DNA of 64,000 nt from Psychrobacter sp. JB385 (lineage in GTDB: Bacteria; Pseudomonadota; Gammaproteobacteria; Pseudomonadales; Moraxellaceae), in contig NZ_FUKN01000001.1 of assembly GCF_900163785.1 (NCBI RefSeq), positions 62,001 through 126,000 of the forward strand. The letters are read 5' to 3'. Each line of letters starts with the position of its first letter. Within the stretch, counting starts at the first letter, position 1. Below, piece by piece: positions 26,036-35,054 of the stretch. The notes beneath the pieces are model-generated. The model saw nothing but the letters and a program-made list of their open reading frames with translations, was not told the DNA's origin and searched no databases. A program made the translations under genes and the position numbers.

Positions 26036-29000
26036 ATGACTGACACGCTATTCACTGCTGACTTGACCCTGCATCCAGCGTTTGAGCTGATTGAGCATCG
26101 CCATATTGAGGCGCTTTCGATGGATGTGTTGATCAGTCAACATGTCAAAACGGGCGCGATGCATTATCATTTGGCACACCCAAGTGACGAAAACGCGTTT
26201 TTGGTGGGCTTTCGTACTCAGCCGATGGACTCTAAGGGTGAGGCGCATATCTTAGAACATGTTGCCTTATGTGGCTCTGAAAAGTTCCCAGTCCGCGATC
26301 CGTTCTTTTCGATGATTAAGCGCTCGCTCAATACGTTTATGAATGCGATGACTGCCGCTGATTGGACGGCATATCCGTATGCCACCCAAAATAAAAATGA
26401 CTATTTCAACTTGCTTGCGGTCTATCTTGACGCGTCATTTTTCCCCAATATTCATCCGCTTGATTTCGCCCAAGAAGGCATTCGTGTTGAGTTAGACAGT
26501 GAAGACAGGCCGCATTTTAAAGGGATTGTATTCAATGAGATGAAAGGGGCGATGAGTGGTGAGATTGATCAGCTTTATCATGCTGTCGCGCATCACTTAT
26601 TCCCAACGACGACGTATCATTATAATTCAGGCGGTGATCCTGCTGATATTCCTGATTTGACACATCCTGAATTGGTGGCGTTTCATCAAAGCCATTATCA
26701 CCCATCGAACAGCGTGATTATGAGCTTTGGTAATATTCCTGTTGCTGAGACACAGACCAAGATTCATGAAGATGCGTTGATTCAGTTTGAAGCAGGCAAA
26801 AAGCACGTCTCACGTCCAGAGCAGCGTCTATCTGCGCCAATTAGCGCCACCGATACGTATACCGCTGATGAAGCTGGCCCAGACCAAACGCATCATGTGG
26901 TGGCTTGGCTGCTACCCTCTATTACTGATCCAAAGCAGCGTTTGGCGCTCCGTTTATTAGAAGGCGTGTTGGTAGAACATTCAGGCTCACCGCTGCGTGC
27001 GTATCTGGACAGCCATCCTCTAGGCAAAGCACCAAGTCCATTACTGGGACTCGATGACAGTCATTATGAAATGGTCTTTTATACCGGTCTACGTGGCTCA
27101 AACCCAGAGCACGCCGAAGCGGTCGAGCAAGGCATCATAGATTTGCTGACCCAGGTTGCCAGCGCACCAATCGATGATGAAACCATCGAAACCATTTTGC
27201 ATCAGATAGAGATTGATCAGCGTCATATCGGCGGTGATAGTGTTCCTTACGGTTTAAACCTCATGTTAGAGGGCTTTAGTACGGCTATCCACGATGGCAA
27301 TCCTATCGATGTGTGGGAAGTGGATGAGCATCTACAATGGTTACGTGAGCAGGTAAAAGATAAAGCGTGGTTGCCAAACTTAATCAAAACCCATTTGCTT
27401 GACAACAATCACCGTGTACGTGTGACCTTGACGCCAGACAGTGAAAAAACGGCTCGTCTTGCCGCCGCTGAGCAGGTACGTTTGGATACCATCGCGATGG
27501 ATTTGACTGCCGATGATAAAGATATTTTGCATAAGCAAGCGCTGGATTTGGCTGCGCGCCAAGCTGCGCCTGATGATTTAAGCTTATTGCCAAAAGTGGG
27601 TCTAGAAGATGTGCCAACAGACATCAGCTTCAAGCAAGGCACACAAAAAACAGTACGGTTAAGTGGACAAGACAGCACTTTATTTGAATATGAAGCAGGA
27701 ACCAACGGTATCTACTATTATCAAGTCATCGTGCCATTGACCGATGCCATTGGTGGCGTCAATAGTGATCAGTTACCAGTGAATGAGGTGATTAATCATC
27801 CACTGCTGCCTATTTATTTAAGCTTATTGTCAGAGCTTGGCACCGACTCGATCAGCGCTCATGACATGCAAGCCAAGCAAGCGGCGCATTCTTCTGGAGT
27901 GACTGCGCGTATCAGTCAACGTACTGATATTGCCGATAGTCAGTCTATCAGCAGCTATTTTGTGGTCGCAACGCGTGCGCTAAACCGTAAGCCTGAAGCG
28001 ATTGATCTGCTCAAAGAAGTCATGGAGCATAGTGTCTTTAGTGAGCACGACCGTATTAAAGAGATTTTGCAGCAGCGTCAAGCGAGCTGGCAGTCAAATC
28101 TTGCAGGTTCTGGACACTCGTATGCCATGCAAACCGCCAGTCGCGGCATGAGTCGTCAAGCGCAGCTGGAGTATGTGCGCAGTGGTCTCCCTGCGTTGAA
28201 CGCACTAAAAGAGTTCTTAACACATGCTGGTACTGACGATGCGCAATGGGATAAGCTTGCGACCAGTTTAATGGACTTGCATCAGCGTTTGATTAGCTTG
28301 CCCAAACATGCGGTTATTATCTGTGAAGCTGAGCAAACTGAGCGTTTGAGCAATTTAATTGTCGACAGTTGGCAAGACAGTCAAGCCCCAGCGTTGGCAG
28401 AAAAATTAAGCCACTCTGATCGCAGTATTGACGATAGTGTTCCAAGCGAATTTGCAGATTTGCAGCTAAATGATGTTGAAGGTAAATCAGTAGCAGTTGA
28501 AGATGTGGCATGGTTGGTTCCGACCAACGTTTATCATAATGCCAGTGCTTATACAGCACCTGCGGCCGATCATCCTGATACCGCTGCATTGATGGTATTA
28601 GCACCTTATTTACGTAATGGCTATTTGCACAGCGCCATTCGTGAGCGCGGCGGAGCTTATGGCGGCGGTGCTGGTTATGATGCCAATGCCTGTGCCTTTA
28701 AGTTCTTTAGCTACCGTGATCCTCAGTGTGCTGAGACCTTTGCCCATTTTGAGGCCAGTATCGAATGGCTGTTAAATGAGCCGCAAACAGATGAGCAGTT
28801 AGAAGAAGCCATCCTCGGTATCATCTCTGGTATGGATAAACCGGGCTCTCCTGCCGGGGAGGCTATCAAAGCCTGCTTTGCTGACTTGCATCGCCGCGGC
28901 GCAGACTGGCAGCGCAAAATGCGTGCGGCAATCTTGTCCGTGACCGTGGCTGATTTGCAGCGTGTTGCCAAACAATACTTGCAAGGGCAAGAGCATGTAC

Positions 29001-29077
29001 GTGCGGTGTTAGCGCCTTATGACAAAGAAAGTCAGGTAAAAGCATTGGGTTTTACTGTGTGCAAAATTAAAAGCTAA
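26036..29077 (+). CDS. M16C-family zinc metalloprotease, presequence-protease (PreP)-like
   Basis: The 1013-residue protein is a full-length M16C peptidase made of four related domains forming a clam-shell. The inverted zinc motif HxxEH is HILEH at residues 71-75, and the distal zinc ligand is probably Glu168 in FNEMKG, at the spacing seen in PreP. The C-terminal half keeps the Arg/Tyr-type loop (RERGGAYGGGAGYD) that completes the active site. No signal peptide, so cytoplasmic. PreP-like enzymes degrade short unstructured peptides. The gene is monocistronic with a strong terminator downstream. Confidence 0.93.
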   Translation: MTDTLFTADLTLHPAFELIEHRHIEALSMDVLISQHVKTGAMHYHLAHPSDENAFLVGFRTQPMDSKGEAHILEHVALCGSEKFPVRDPFFSMIKRSLNTFMNAMTAADWTAYPYATQNKNDYFNLLAVYLDASFFPNIHPLDFAQEGIRVELDSEDRPHFKGIVFNEMKGAMSGEIDQLYHAVAHHLFPTTTYHYNSGGDPADIPDLTHPELVAFHQSHYHPSNSVIMSFGNIPVAETQTKIHEDALIQFEAGKKHVSRPEQRLSAPISATDTYTADEAGPDQTHHVVAWLLPSITDPKQRLALRLLEGVLVEHSGSPLRAYLDSHPLGKAPSPLLGLDDSHYEMVFYTGLRGSNPEHAEAVEQGIIDLLTQVASAPIDDETIETILHQIEIDQRHIGGDSVPYGLNLMLEGFSTAIHDGNPIDVWEVDEHLQWLREQVKDKAWLPNLIKTHLLDNNHRVRVTLTPDSEKTARLAAAEQVRLDTIAMDLTADDKDILHKQALDLAARQAAPDDLSLLPKVGLEDVPTDISFKQGTQKTVRLSGQDSTLFEYEAGTNGIYYYQVIVPLTDAIGGVNSDQLPVNEVINHPLLPIYLSLLSELGTDSISAHDMQAKQAAHSSGVTARISQRTDIADSQSISSYFVVATRALNRKPEAIDLLKEVMEHSVFSEHDRIKEILQQRQASWQSNLAGSGHSYAMQTASRGMSRQAQLEYVRSGLPALNALKEFLTHAGTDDAQWDKLATSLMDLHQRLISLPKHAVIICEAEQTERLSNLIVDSWQDSQAPALAEKLSHSDRSIDDSVPSEFADLQLNDVEGKSVAVEDVAWLVPTNVYHNASAYTAPAADHPDTAALMVLAPYLRNGYLHSAIRERGGAYGGGAGYDANACAFKFFSYRDPQCAETFAHFEASIEWLLNEPQTDEQLEEAILGIISGMDKPGSPAGEAIKACFADLHRRGADWQRKMRAAILSVTVADLQRVAKQYLQGQEHVRAVLAPYDKESQVKALGFTVCKIKS

Positions 29078-29116
29078 TAGCACTGTGCTCCTATAAAGTG
29101 AATGTGATTTACTAAA

Positions 29117-29157
29117 AACTGCCGCTTTCGATGTATGATGAAAGCGGCGGTTTTTTA
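29117..29157. terminator. terminator of the M16 protease gene
   Basis: Stem AACTGCCGCTTTC with GAAAGCGGCGGTT and a TTTTTT run. It can also serve the converging serine hydrolase gene. Confidence 0.85.
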
Positions 29158-29193
29158 TGGTGTTTAATTTTTATAGCGTTGACTTCTAAGTCG

Positions 29194-30534
29194 TTACTTC
29201 TGGATTAAGTAATTGGCAACTGCTTTAAAAGCAGGAATGGTAGTCGGGTCATTTTTGCTATTGCTGGCATCAGGATGCGAGGCAAAACGGACAATGACCA
29301 TGTCGGCTGCTGGATCAACATAGATTCTTTGACCATGGACACCGCGAGCTGAGTAGACGGGTGTGGGATTGTCATATGACCACCACATGCTTTTATAGCT
29401 GCCATTTTTGAGTTGTTTGTAATTTGCCTTGGCAAAAGCAGCTTTGTCGCCGCCAGCTTCGATATGCTCTACTACCGCTGCTGGAAACAGACGCTTACCG
29501 CCGATCTCTCCTTTATTTAGCATGAGGCTACCAATGCGTGCCATATCATGCAAGCCTGCACTGATACCACCGCCTGCAAATGGCGTACCTTTGGCATCAA
29601 CCGTCATATAGGCACTTTGTTCAGCGCCGATTTTTTGCCACAGGCGCTCAGAGAGTAGGTCGTTGACGGCCTTACCAGTGGTACGCGCAATGATCCAACC
29701 CAGCGTATCGCTGTTAATGGTTTGATAGTTAAAGGCATTCCCATGCTCGCCTTTTTTCTTGACCGTTTGAAGATATTCAAAATAGCCATTAGGCCCGTTA
29801 TAATCTTTGGGTTTTGGTAGTGGGCTGGCTGCTTCTGAATATTTCCAAATATCCGCATTGGGATCGGCGTAGTCCTCGCTGTAGTCCAGCGCCGTGGTCA
29901 TGTCCATGACTTTACGTACGGTTGCATCTCCAAAACCGCTGTTTGCCAGCTCGGGAATAATCGAGGCAACCGACGCGCCATCGTCAAGCTTTCCTTCGGT
30001 GACGAGAATCTCTGCCAGTAGCCCTGTCATCGATTTGGTCATCGACATCGCAGCATGTTGGCCCAGCTCATTGAGACAGCCATTTTGACGCTCATACACT
30101 ACCTTGCCGTGATGCAAGATCATGATACCGTCCGTATAATTGGCGTCCAATGATTCTTGCCATGTCATCGGGCGATTACTACCAGTGGGAGTAAAGGTGA
30201 TAGCGTCGATATTTTTGTCCAGCTCATAGTTGAGCTTGGAAGGCGCACCGATACCGCGACTGACTTCGGTGGTCGGCATCAGCTCACGAATGTGACACAC
30301 GGTCCAACGCAGCTTTGGAAAACTAAAAAAGTTGGAGGATGGCTGCGCTATCAGTTTGTCATTGGGCGGCGGAAAACCTTGCATCCAACCAAGCGCTTGT
30401 GGATCTGATTGTTTGGCAGTGAGTGGTGTTTCATTTGCATAACTGGTTGTACTAATCACTGTCATGGCGATGGTGAGTGGCAACAAAGGAGTGAGTGATA
30501 GCAATGATAAGGAGCGTGGCAATAAGGTCAGCAT
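29194..30534 (-). CDS. secreted serine hydrolase, class C beta-lactamase/NylB-like fold
   Basis: The 446-residue precursor has a long signal peptide (cleavage probable after SYA, residue 33). The penicillin-binding-like fold shows the nucleophile motif SxxK at 164-167 (SMTK), a FNYQTINSDTLGW tyrosine segment, and a late VHGQRIYVDPAADMVIVRF strand typical of the 6-aminohexanoate-dimer hydrolase/esterase branch rather than true AmpC. It is therefore probably a periplasmic esterase, amidase or peptidase; beta-lactamase activity should not be assumed. Confidence 0.85.
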   Translation of the reverse strand: MLTLLPRSLSLLSLTPLLPLTIAMTVISTTSYANETPLTAKQSDPQALGWMQGFPPPNDKLIAQPSSNFFSFPKLRWTVCHIRELMPTTEVSRGIGAPSKLNYELDKNIDAITFTPTGSNRPMTWQESLDANYTDGIMILHHGKVVYERQNGCLNELGQHAAMSMTKSMTGLLAEILVTEGKLDDGASVASIIPELANSGFGDATVRKVMDMTTALDYSEDYADPNADIWKYSEAASPLPKPKDYNGPNGYFEYLQTVKKKGEHGNAFNYQTINSDTLGWIIARTTGKAVNDLLSERLWQKIGAEQSAYMTVDAKGTPFAGGGISAGLHDMARIGSLMLNKGEIGGKRLFPAAVVEHIEAGGDKAAFAKANYKQLKNGSYKSMWWSYDNPTPVYSARGVHGQRIYVDPAADMVIVRFASHPDASNSKNDPTTIPAFKAVANYLIQK

Positions 30535-30576
30535 AATAATCTCGCAAGTCAGATAAAGCAGTTAACAGCAGACAAT

Positions 30577-30636
30577 AAAAAACCATTGATAAGAGTTTAT
30601 ACTAATGGCTTAGCATAATTCTTATCAATGGTTTTT
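30577..30636 (-). terminator. terminator of the Nudix gene
   Basis: Stem AAAAACCATTGATAAG with CTTATCAATGGTTTTT around a 28-base loop. On the minus strand it follows the Nudix stop at 30679. Confidence 0.7.
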
Positions 30637-30678
30637 ACCAACAACTTTTGTAGGGTATTTTGTGCTTATATTCAGAGG

Positions 30679-31242
30679 CTAGTAGCGTTTAATACTTTGG
30701 TCTTTGCCAATATAGTCTTGATGAACCGGAAATTGATCGTTGCTATCGAATGTTTTACGGTCTTCAAAGTAGCTGTTTAGCGTGCGACGCACTGCTTCAA
30801 AAGCAATCTCGTCCCATGGAATATCCTCTTCTTTGAACAACGCACAGTCAAGGCTCTCAGAGCCGATACCATACGCGCCGTCCTTTAACTCTGTTAGATA
30901 GATACTATAGATTTGACCGATATCAGGGATGTCATACAGACAATATAAGCGCGGGTTGATAACCACTGCATCTGCCTCTTCATAGCTCTCACGTGCCGCG
31001 CCTTCAGCCATGGTTTCGCCATTTTCCATGAATCCGGCGGGCAATGTCCAAAGTCCATATTGCGGTTCGATGGCACGGCGACACAGAAGCACTCGGTTTT
31101 CATGAATCACAAGTGAGCCGCAAATCACTTTTGGGTTTTCATAATGAATATAGTGGCAGTTGGGACATACCAGACGCGGTACATTGTCCGTGGGTGGTAT
31201 TTTGCGTTCTGCTTTATGACCGCATTGTAGACAATAGCCCAT
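30679..31242 (-). CDS. Nudix hydrolase with N-terminal zinc ribbon
   Basis: I place the start at 31242 (MGYCLQCG, preceded by GAGGCAGG); an upstream frame extension adds 49 unlikely residues. The ~187-residue protein starts with a zinc ribbon, CLQC and CPNC. Next comes the Nudix core VLLCRRAIEPQYGLWTLPAG and the Nudix box GFMENGETMAEG followed by AARESYEEAD. The box fits Gx5Ex7REUxEE, but the final Gly is Asp, as in many members of this ribbon-bearing group. It should hydrolyse a nucleoside-diphosphate derivative (NADH- or ADP-ribose-like); substrate not known. Confidence 0.85.
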   Translation of the reverse strand: MGYCLQCGHKAERKIPPTDNVPRLVCPNCHYIHYENPKVICGSLVIHENRVLLCRRAIEPQYGLWTLPAGFMENGETMAEGAARESYEEADAVVINPRLYCLYDIPDIGQIYSIYLTELKDGAYGIGSESLDCALFKEEDIPWDEIAFEAVRRTLNSYFEDRKTFDSNDQFPVHQDYIGKDQSIKRY

Positions 31243-31482
31243 ATTACCTGCCTCATTTTTTGTAGATATCGTGTATCCACTTATCTTAAAAGGTTTTTGA
31301 TAATTCTGATGTTTGCTTTTGTATATGAAATTCTTTGCGATAAACAGTATTTTATATAATACCAAGCGTTTCATTCCTACCGATACCAAGTAACGTTAGT
31401 ACCATATTAAGCTGTTTTGCCTAAAAACCCTTAATAGTGTATGTCAGTTACTATCAAGGGCGCTCAAGTAATGGATTATAGG

Positions 31483-32763
31483 TTACCAATGACGATCAGA
31501 GCTCAGCACCTGTGTGCGTAGTCCACCAGCTACCGACGCAGAGAGTGGAATCAATGATGTTACAGTGGCTTGAAAGTCATGATAAAGATCTTCGCGCGTC
31601 GGATACACGACCGTACTTAAGTTGCCATCTGCATCCACCTCATGACGCCAGCCGCCGTGCTCAAGATCAATCAAAGTACTGGCGATATAATCCCAAGCTA
31701 AGCGGTAGTAATGTTCAAAGCGCGGATCACCCGTACGGCGCGATAGCATCAGCGCGGTATTAGCCATCTCAGCCTGTACCCAGTAAGGACGATTTGGTAT
31801 TGAAATCTCATCATCCCAGCCAATGGTATAAACCATGCCGGGCTGACCGTCAGGTGCCCAGCCGCGATCGATAGCGCTATCAAACAATGCGACGGCATCA
31901 GGTAGCAGCCAATCAGGTGCGTCATAATCATGCGCGATACAAGCAGACTCAACCTTGATTAGCAGTCCTGCCCATTCTGCAAAGTGACCGGGTGTGAGCC
32001 CCCAAGGCCGCAGGTCGTCAGAAGGCTCGTTGGCATCGTAGTCGGGCAACAGATTCCACTCACTATCAAAATGTTCAGGTAGGCGGCCATCGTAAGTACT
32101 AGGAATATCATGGCCGAAACGCTTGGCTAAGTGTAGCGCGCGGTCTAGCCAACGCGTTTCACCCGTAGCATCTGCCAGTGCTAAGCAGGCTTCGGTCGTA
32201 TGCATGTTGCAATTGGCACCGCGATAATCTTCAGGATCAGACCAGTCAGCCGCAAAGGAAGGTAGCATCGATTGTTCGTCTTCTAGCCAGAAATGCTGAT
32301 CGATAATGGTTATTGCAGCTTGCATGAGCTCTGGACCGCGTGGGCGACCAGCAATGCTAGCAGACGCGCCAGCCAGCGCGACAAAGGCATGCAAATAGGC
32401 GTTTTTGCGTGATGGGTTTTCATGAGTTGAAGAAGCATCACTGAACCAACCGCCATGCACCGAGTCGCGTAATGGGCCATCAAGCAACGCGTTTATGCCA
32501 TGGTCAGCAAGTGTCGCTGCACCCGGTATACCCATTAGTGCCGCTAGCGCATAGCAATGCACCATCCTTGCAGTGATGATGCTCTTTGCTGTGTCATCTA
32601 CCATGCTCCCGTCGTGACCGAGAGTTGCAAACCCTGAGAGCACGCGCGCTTTGGCATAATGATCAAGTAGACGCTGTCCTTCGTTAAGTAGCCAATGACG
32701 ATGCATACGGCGATCTGCCCAGCAAATAGATAAGAGATCGGAATGATCAGCAGTATTAGCCAT
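31483..32763 (-). CDS. AGE-family sugar epimerase/isomerase (YihS-like)
   Basis: The 426-residue cytoplasmic protein has the (alpha/alpha)6 barrel of the N-acylglucosamine 2-epimerase superfamily. Typical segments are LRDSVHGGWFS, a NMHTTEACLALADAT helix, WGLTPGHFAEWAGLL and the C-terminal DLYHDFQAT, which places His residues where YihS and the AGE enzymes have their catalytic pair. YihS-type enzymes interconvert aldoses and ketoses (mannose/fructose, sulfoquinovose). The gene overlaps the upstream SDR gene by 8 bases, so translation is probably coupled. No sugar transporter or kinase adjoins, so the physiological sugar is unclear. Confidence 0.85.
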   Translation of the reverse strand: MANTADHSDLLSICWADRRMHRHWLLNEGQRLLDHYAKARVLSGFATLGHDGSMVDDTAKSIITARMVHCYALAALMGIPGAATLADHGINALLDGPLRDSVHGGWFSDASSTHENPSRKNAYLHAFVALAGASASIAGRPRGPELMQAAITIIDQHFWLEDEQSMLPSFAADWSDPEDYRGANCNMHTTEACLALADATGETRWLDRALHLAKRFGHDIPSTYDGRLPEHFDSEWNLLPDYDANEPSDDLRPWGLTPGHFAEWAGLLIKVESACIAHDYDAPDWLLPDAVALFDSAIDRGWAPDGQPGMVYTIGWDDEISIPNRPYWVQAEMANTALMLSRRTGDPRFEHYYRLAWDYIASTLIDLEHGGWRHEVDADGNLSTVVYPTREDLYHDFQATVTSLIPLSASVAGGLRTQVLSSDRHW

Positions 32764-33571
32764 TGGTAATCATCCCGCCATTGATATGTAGCGTCTGCCC
32801 AGTGACAAAGCTGCTGTCTTGGCAAGCAAGAAAGACATAGGCAGCGCCCATCTCACGTGGCTGACCCATCCGCCCCATTGGAGAGGACATGGATTCTAAA
32901 ATATCTTTATCAAAGTCTTTAAATACCAGTTGAATCTCACTGACTACAGGGCCTGGTGCCACCTGATTAACGCGAATACCGCGACTAAGGAGTTGTTGCG
33001 ATAACGCGCGGGTGTAGCCAACGATAGCGCCTTTGGTTGCGGTGTACGGCACCAAGACATCATTGCCGACATACGCATTCACTGAGGTGGTATTGATGAT
33101 GCTATCACCTTCTTTCATATGCTCAAGGGCGGCGCGGGTTGCATAAAACATCCCTGCCATATTGACATCAAAATGCTGTTGCCAGTCTTCATCACTGACC
33201 TCAGACAAATCATGATACGGCTTTTGCATACCAGCATTGTTGACTAGCACATCAATGCCGCCCCATTGTGCCACCACGGCTTCTACTGCCTCTTTGCAAC
33301 TACTGCTATCTGCCGTATCACCCTGCAATACCAACGCGTCTGCGCCTTCTGCTTCAATACCTTCACGTGTCTCATTCGCGCTTTCTTCATCAGAGTGATA
33401 AAGGATGGCAACTTTGGCTCCTTCACGTGCCATATGAAAAGCCACTGCGCGGCCGATACCGCTGTCTCCGCCAGTGATTAAAACGCGCTTATCAGCTAAT
33501 TTTCCTGAACCTTTATAATTGTCATTGATATATTCAGCAGGTGGCATCATGTTGTCGATTTGGTCTGTCAT
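32756..33571 (-). CDS. short-chain dehydrogenase/reductase (YghA/glucose-1-dehydrogenase-like)
   Basis: The 271-residue classical SDR binds NAD(P) through TGGDSGIG (residues 33-40), followed by NNAGMQKPYHD and the catalytic YTATKGA (YxxxK), with Ser in NTTSVNAYV. The N-terminal ~25-residue extension (MPPAEYINDNYKGSGKL) is typical of the YghA/YhdF/GsiB-linked subfamily. The start follows TAAAGGATAAAAGTT. First gene of a two-gene operon with the epimerase, suggesting oxidation of a sugar or polyol followed by isomerisation (inference). Confidence 0.92.
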   Translation of the reverse strand: MTDQIDNMMPPAEYINDNYKGSGKLADKRVLITGGDSGIGRAVAFHMAREGAKVAILYHSDEESANETREGIEAEGADALVLQGDTADSSSCKEAVEAVVAQWGGIDVLVNNAGMQKPYHDLSEVSDEDWQQHFDVNMAGMFYATRAALEHMKEGDSIINTTSVNAYVGNDVLVPYTATKGAIVGYTRALSQQLLSRGIRVNQVAPGPVVSEIQLVFKDFDKDILESMSSPMGRMGQPREMGAAYVFLACQDSSFVTGQTLHINGGMITNG

Positions 33572-33661
33572 AACTTTTATCCTTTATCTTATTTATAGTT
33601 AATTTATTGTTTGTATAACAAGGCTGCGAGACGTCATTTTTAGATGAGTATGTCAAAATTG

Positions 33662-33740
33662 ATATCCCAAAATAGATATTCTATATTTATCACAGTCTGT
33701 CGGAACTCATCATAATATCCAGACATCTATTTTGGAATAT
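33662..33740. repeat. long inverted repeat upstream of the SDR operon
   Basis: ATATCCCAAAATAGATAT (33662-33679) and ACATCTATTTTGGAATAT (33723-33740) are complementary at 16 of 18 positions, 43 bases apart. They lie 91-169 bases upstream of the SDR start. They could be two operator half-sites or a cruciform. Not a terminator. Confidence 0.65.
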
Positions 33741-33966
33741 TGCTAAGTTGAGGTTTGGTAATTTAAAAATGTCGTCGTGTTAACTGATAAGCTAAGCAAA
33801 AGCTGCATAAAATGGTATAGACAAATGAAAATATGTCGACTAAAAGGCAGTTGTTATAGGGCATACAGGGGGAAAAAGAGTGGGCTCATTGATAGACAAT
33901 CGACACTGAGTCTAAGATGTCGTCCAGATATGAATACAACTGATGCCACAAAAGTTGTACACAATT

Positions 33967-33990
33967 AGGATAGGTATTCGTATCTATCCT
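33967..33990. other. stable TTCG-tetraloop hairpin
   Basis: AGGATAGGTA-TTCG-TATCTATCCT forms a 10-pair stem (one G-T wobble on the plus-strand RNA) capped by a UUCG tetraloop. No T-run follows on either strand. Possible RNA stabiliser or leader element of the CoA-type Nudix gene 190 bases downstream. Confidence 0.55.
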
Positions 33991-34183
33991 TACTGCTGTA
34001 TTTATCAAAAGAAGGTATGTCATACAGAAATAGGTTGTATGTTGATCAACATGGCACAATCATTGTATATAGCGATAAGCTGATGAATAAGAAACGCTGC
34101 CACACCATCGACAGGTTATACTGGCATGCTGAGATAGGCGCCATCGTACATGATATGATGTTGACCACCCATAGGATTTGATA

Positions 34184-34921
34184 ATGACCATACCCAACAA
34201 TCTTGATGTTTTTGATCAATTTAGCGTGGCTATACCAACGTTTATTCGCTATCCCACACTCAGAAAGCTGGCCGAACGCGTACAGCAAGAAACCGTCAAT
34301 GCTGTCAATCGTCCAATACGCCACAACGAACACAACGCTTCTTATAGTGCGCGTGTTTTAGATAGCCTGTACCAGACACCGATTGCAGATGCTTCGGTAT
34401 TGGTGGCAATCACTCATGAGCGTCATCCAAAACTGCTACTCACGCGCCGCGCTGCCCACATGAATAGTCATGCTGGTGAAGTGTCTTGTGTGGGCGGTAA
34501 GCACGATGAGGGTGATGGCAATAATGTCATTACAGCTTTGCGTGAAGCATGCGAAGAAACCGCTTTACCGCCTAACAAGGTGCAATTGCTCGGACAGCTG
34601 CCTATACAAACCTCCAAAAGTGGTCTGACGGTACGGCCAATTGTGGCGTTGATTGCACCAGATTTGGTATTGGTGCCTGAACTTGGAGAAATCTCTCGTA
34701 TATTTTGGGCAGATTTTGAGTCGCTACTCACTCAGCCCACTGTGGAGTATGCGGTTGAATATACCATGCAAGAGCAAACGTCGACCCTGCTTACGCCAAG
34801 CTGGCAAGTAGATGGAGAGACTGTTTGGGGGTTGACAGGACGTGTCATCGCCAGTCTATTAGAAATGGGTTTTGATCGGCAGCTTGATTGGTATTACCGT
34901 ATCCAGAATACACGATTGTAG
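34184..34921 (+). CDS. CoA-type Nudix hydrolase (NudL/YeaB-like)
   Basis: The 245-residue protein (ATG 34184, preceded by ATAGGA) has the CoA-pyrophosphatase signature upstream of the Nudix box: LLLTRRAAHMNSHAGEVSC. The Nudix box follows as GGKHDEGDGNNVITALREAC and EETAL. Compared with LLTxRx...GExxFPGG, the Phe-Pro is replaced by Cys-Val. NudL-type enzymes cleave the pyrophosphate of CoA and CoA esters, producing 4'-phosphopantetheine and 3',5'-ADP. The variation in the FPGG segment leaves substrate preference open. Confidence 0.88.
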   Translation: MTIPNNLDVFDQFSVAIPTFIRYPTLRKLAERVQQETVNAVNRPIRHNEHNASYSARVLDSLYQTPIADASVLVAITHERHPKLLLTRRAAHMNSHAGEVSCVGGKHDEGDGNNVITALREACEETALPPNKVQLLGQLPIQTSKSGLTVRPIVALIAPDLVLVPELGEISRIFWADFESLLTQPTVEYAVEYTMQEQTSTLLTPSWQVDGETVWGLTGRVIASLLEMGFDRQLDWYYRIQNTRL

Positions 34922-35022
34922 GCGCATTAATGGCTAGCCTGTCATGGCACAAAGATTGGCGATACAGTGGGTCAAGTTAAAACAGTGACATAAAAAAATC
35001 TGTTTTGTCTTAGTGTCTATTT

Positions 35023-35054
35023 AGCGTTTCAGCGTTTCAGCGTTTTAGCGTTTA
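35023..35054. repeat. octanucleotide tandem repeat (AGCGTTTY)4
   Basis: Four tandem copies AGCGTTTC, AGCGTTTC, AGCGTTTT, AGCGTTTA. The last runs into the stop codon of the MpaB-type gene on the minus strand. Copy number could vary. Confidence 0.8.

Larger units (their letters stand above)
33572..34183. other. 612-base intergenic region between divergent genes
   Basis: Contains the SDR-operon promoter (minus), a long inverted repeat (33662-33740), a TTCG-loop hairpin (33967-33990) and the promoter of the CoA-type Nudix gene (plus). Short reading frames here have no visible ribosome-binding site or family features. Confidence 0.5.

Noticed and set aside
29194..30534. The serine hydrolase as an AmpC beta-lactamase
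   Set aside because: SxxK is present, but the sequence around the Tyr and the C-terminal HGQ strand resembles the NylB/esterase branch. Resistance should not be inferred.
33777..33968. A 63-codon frame in the gap upstream of the CoA-type Nudix gene
   Set aside because: No ribosome-binding site, no family features and unusual composition.
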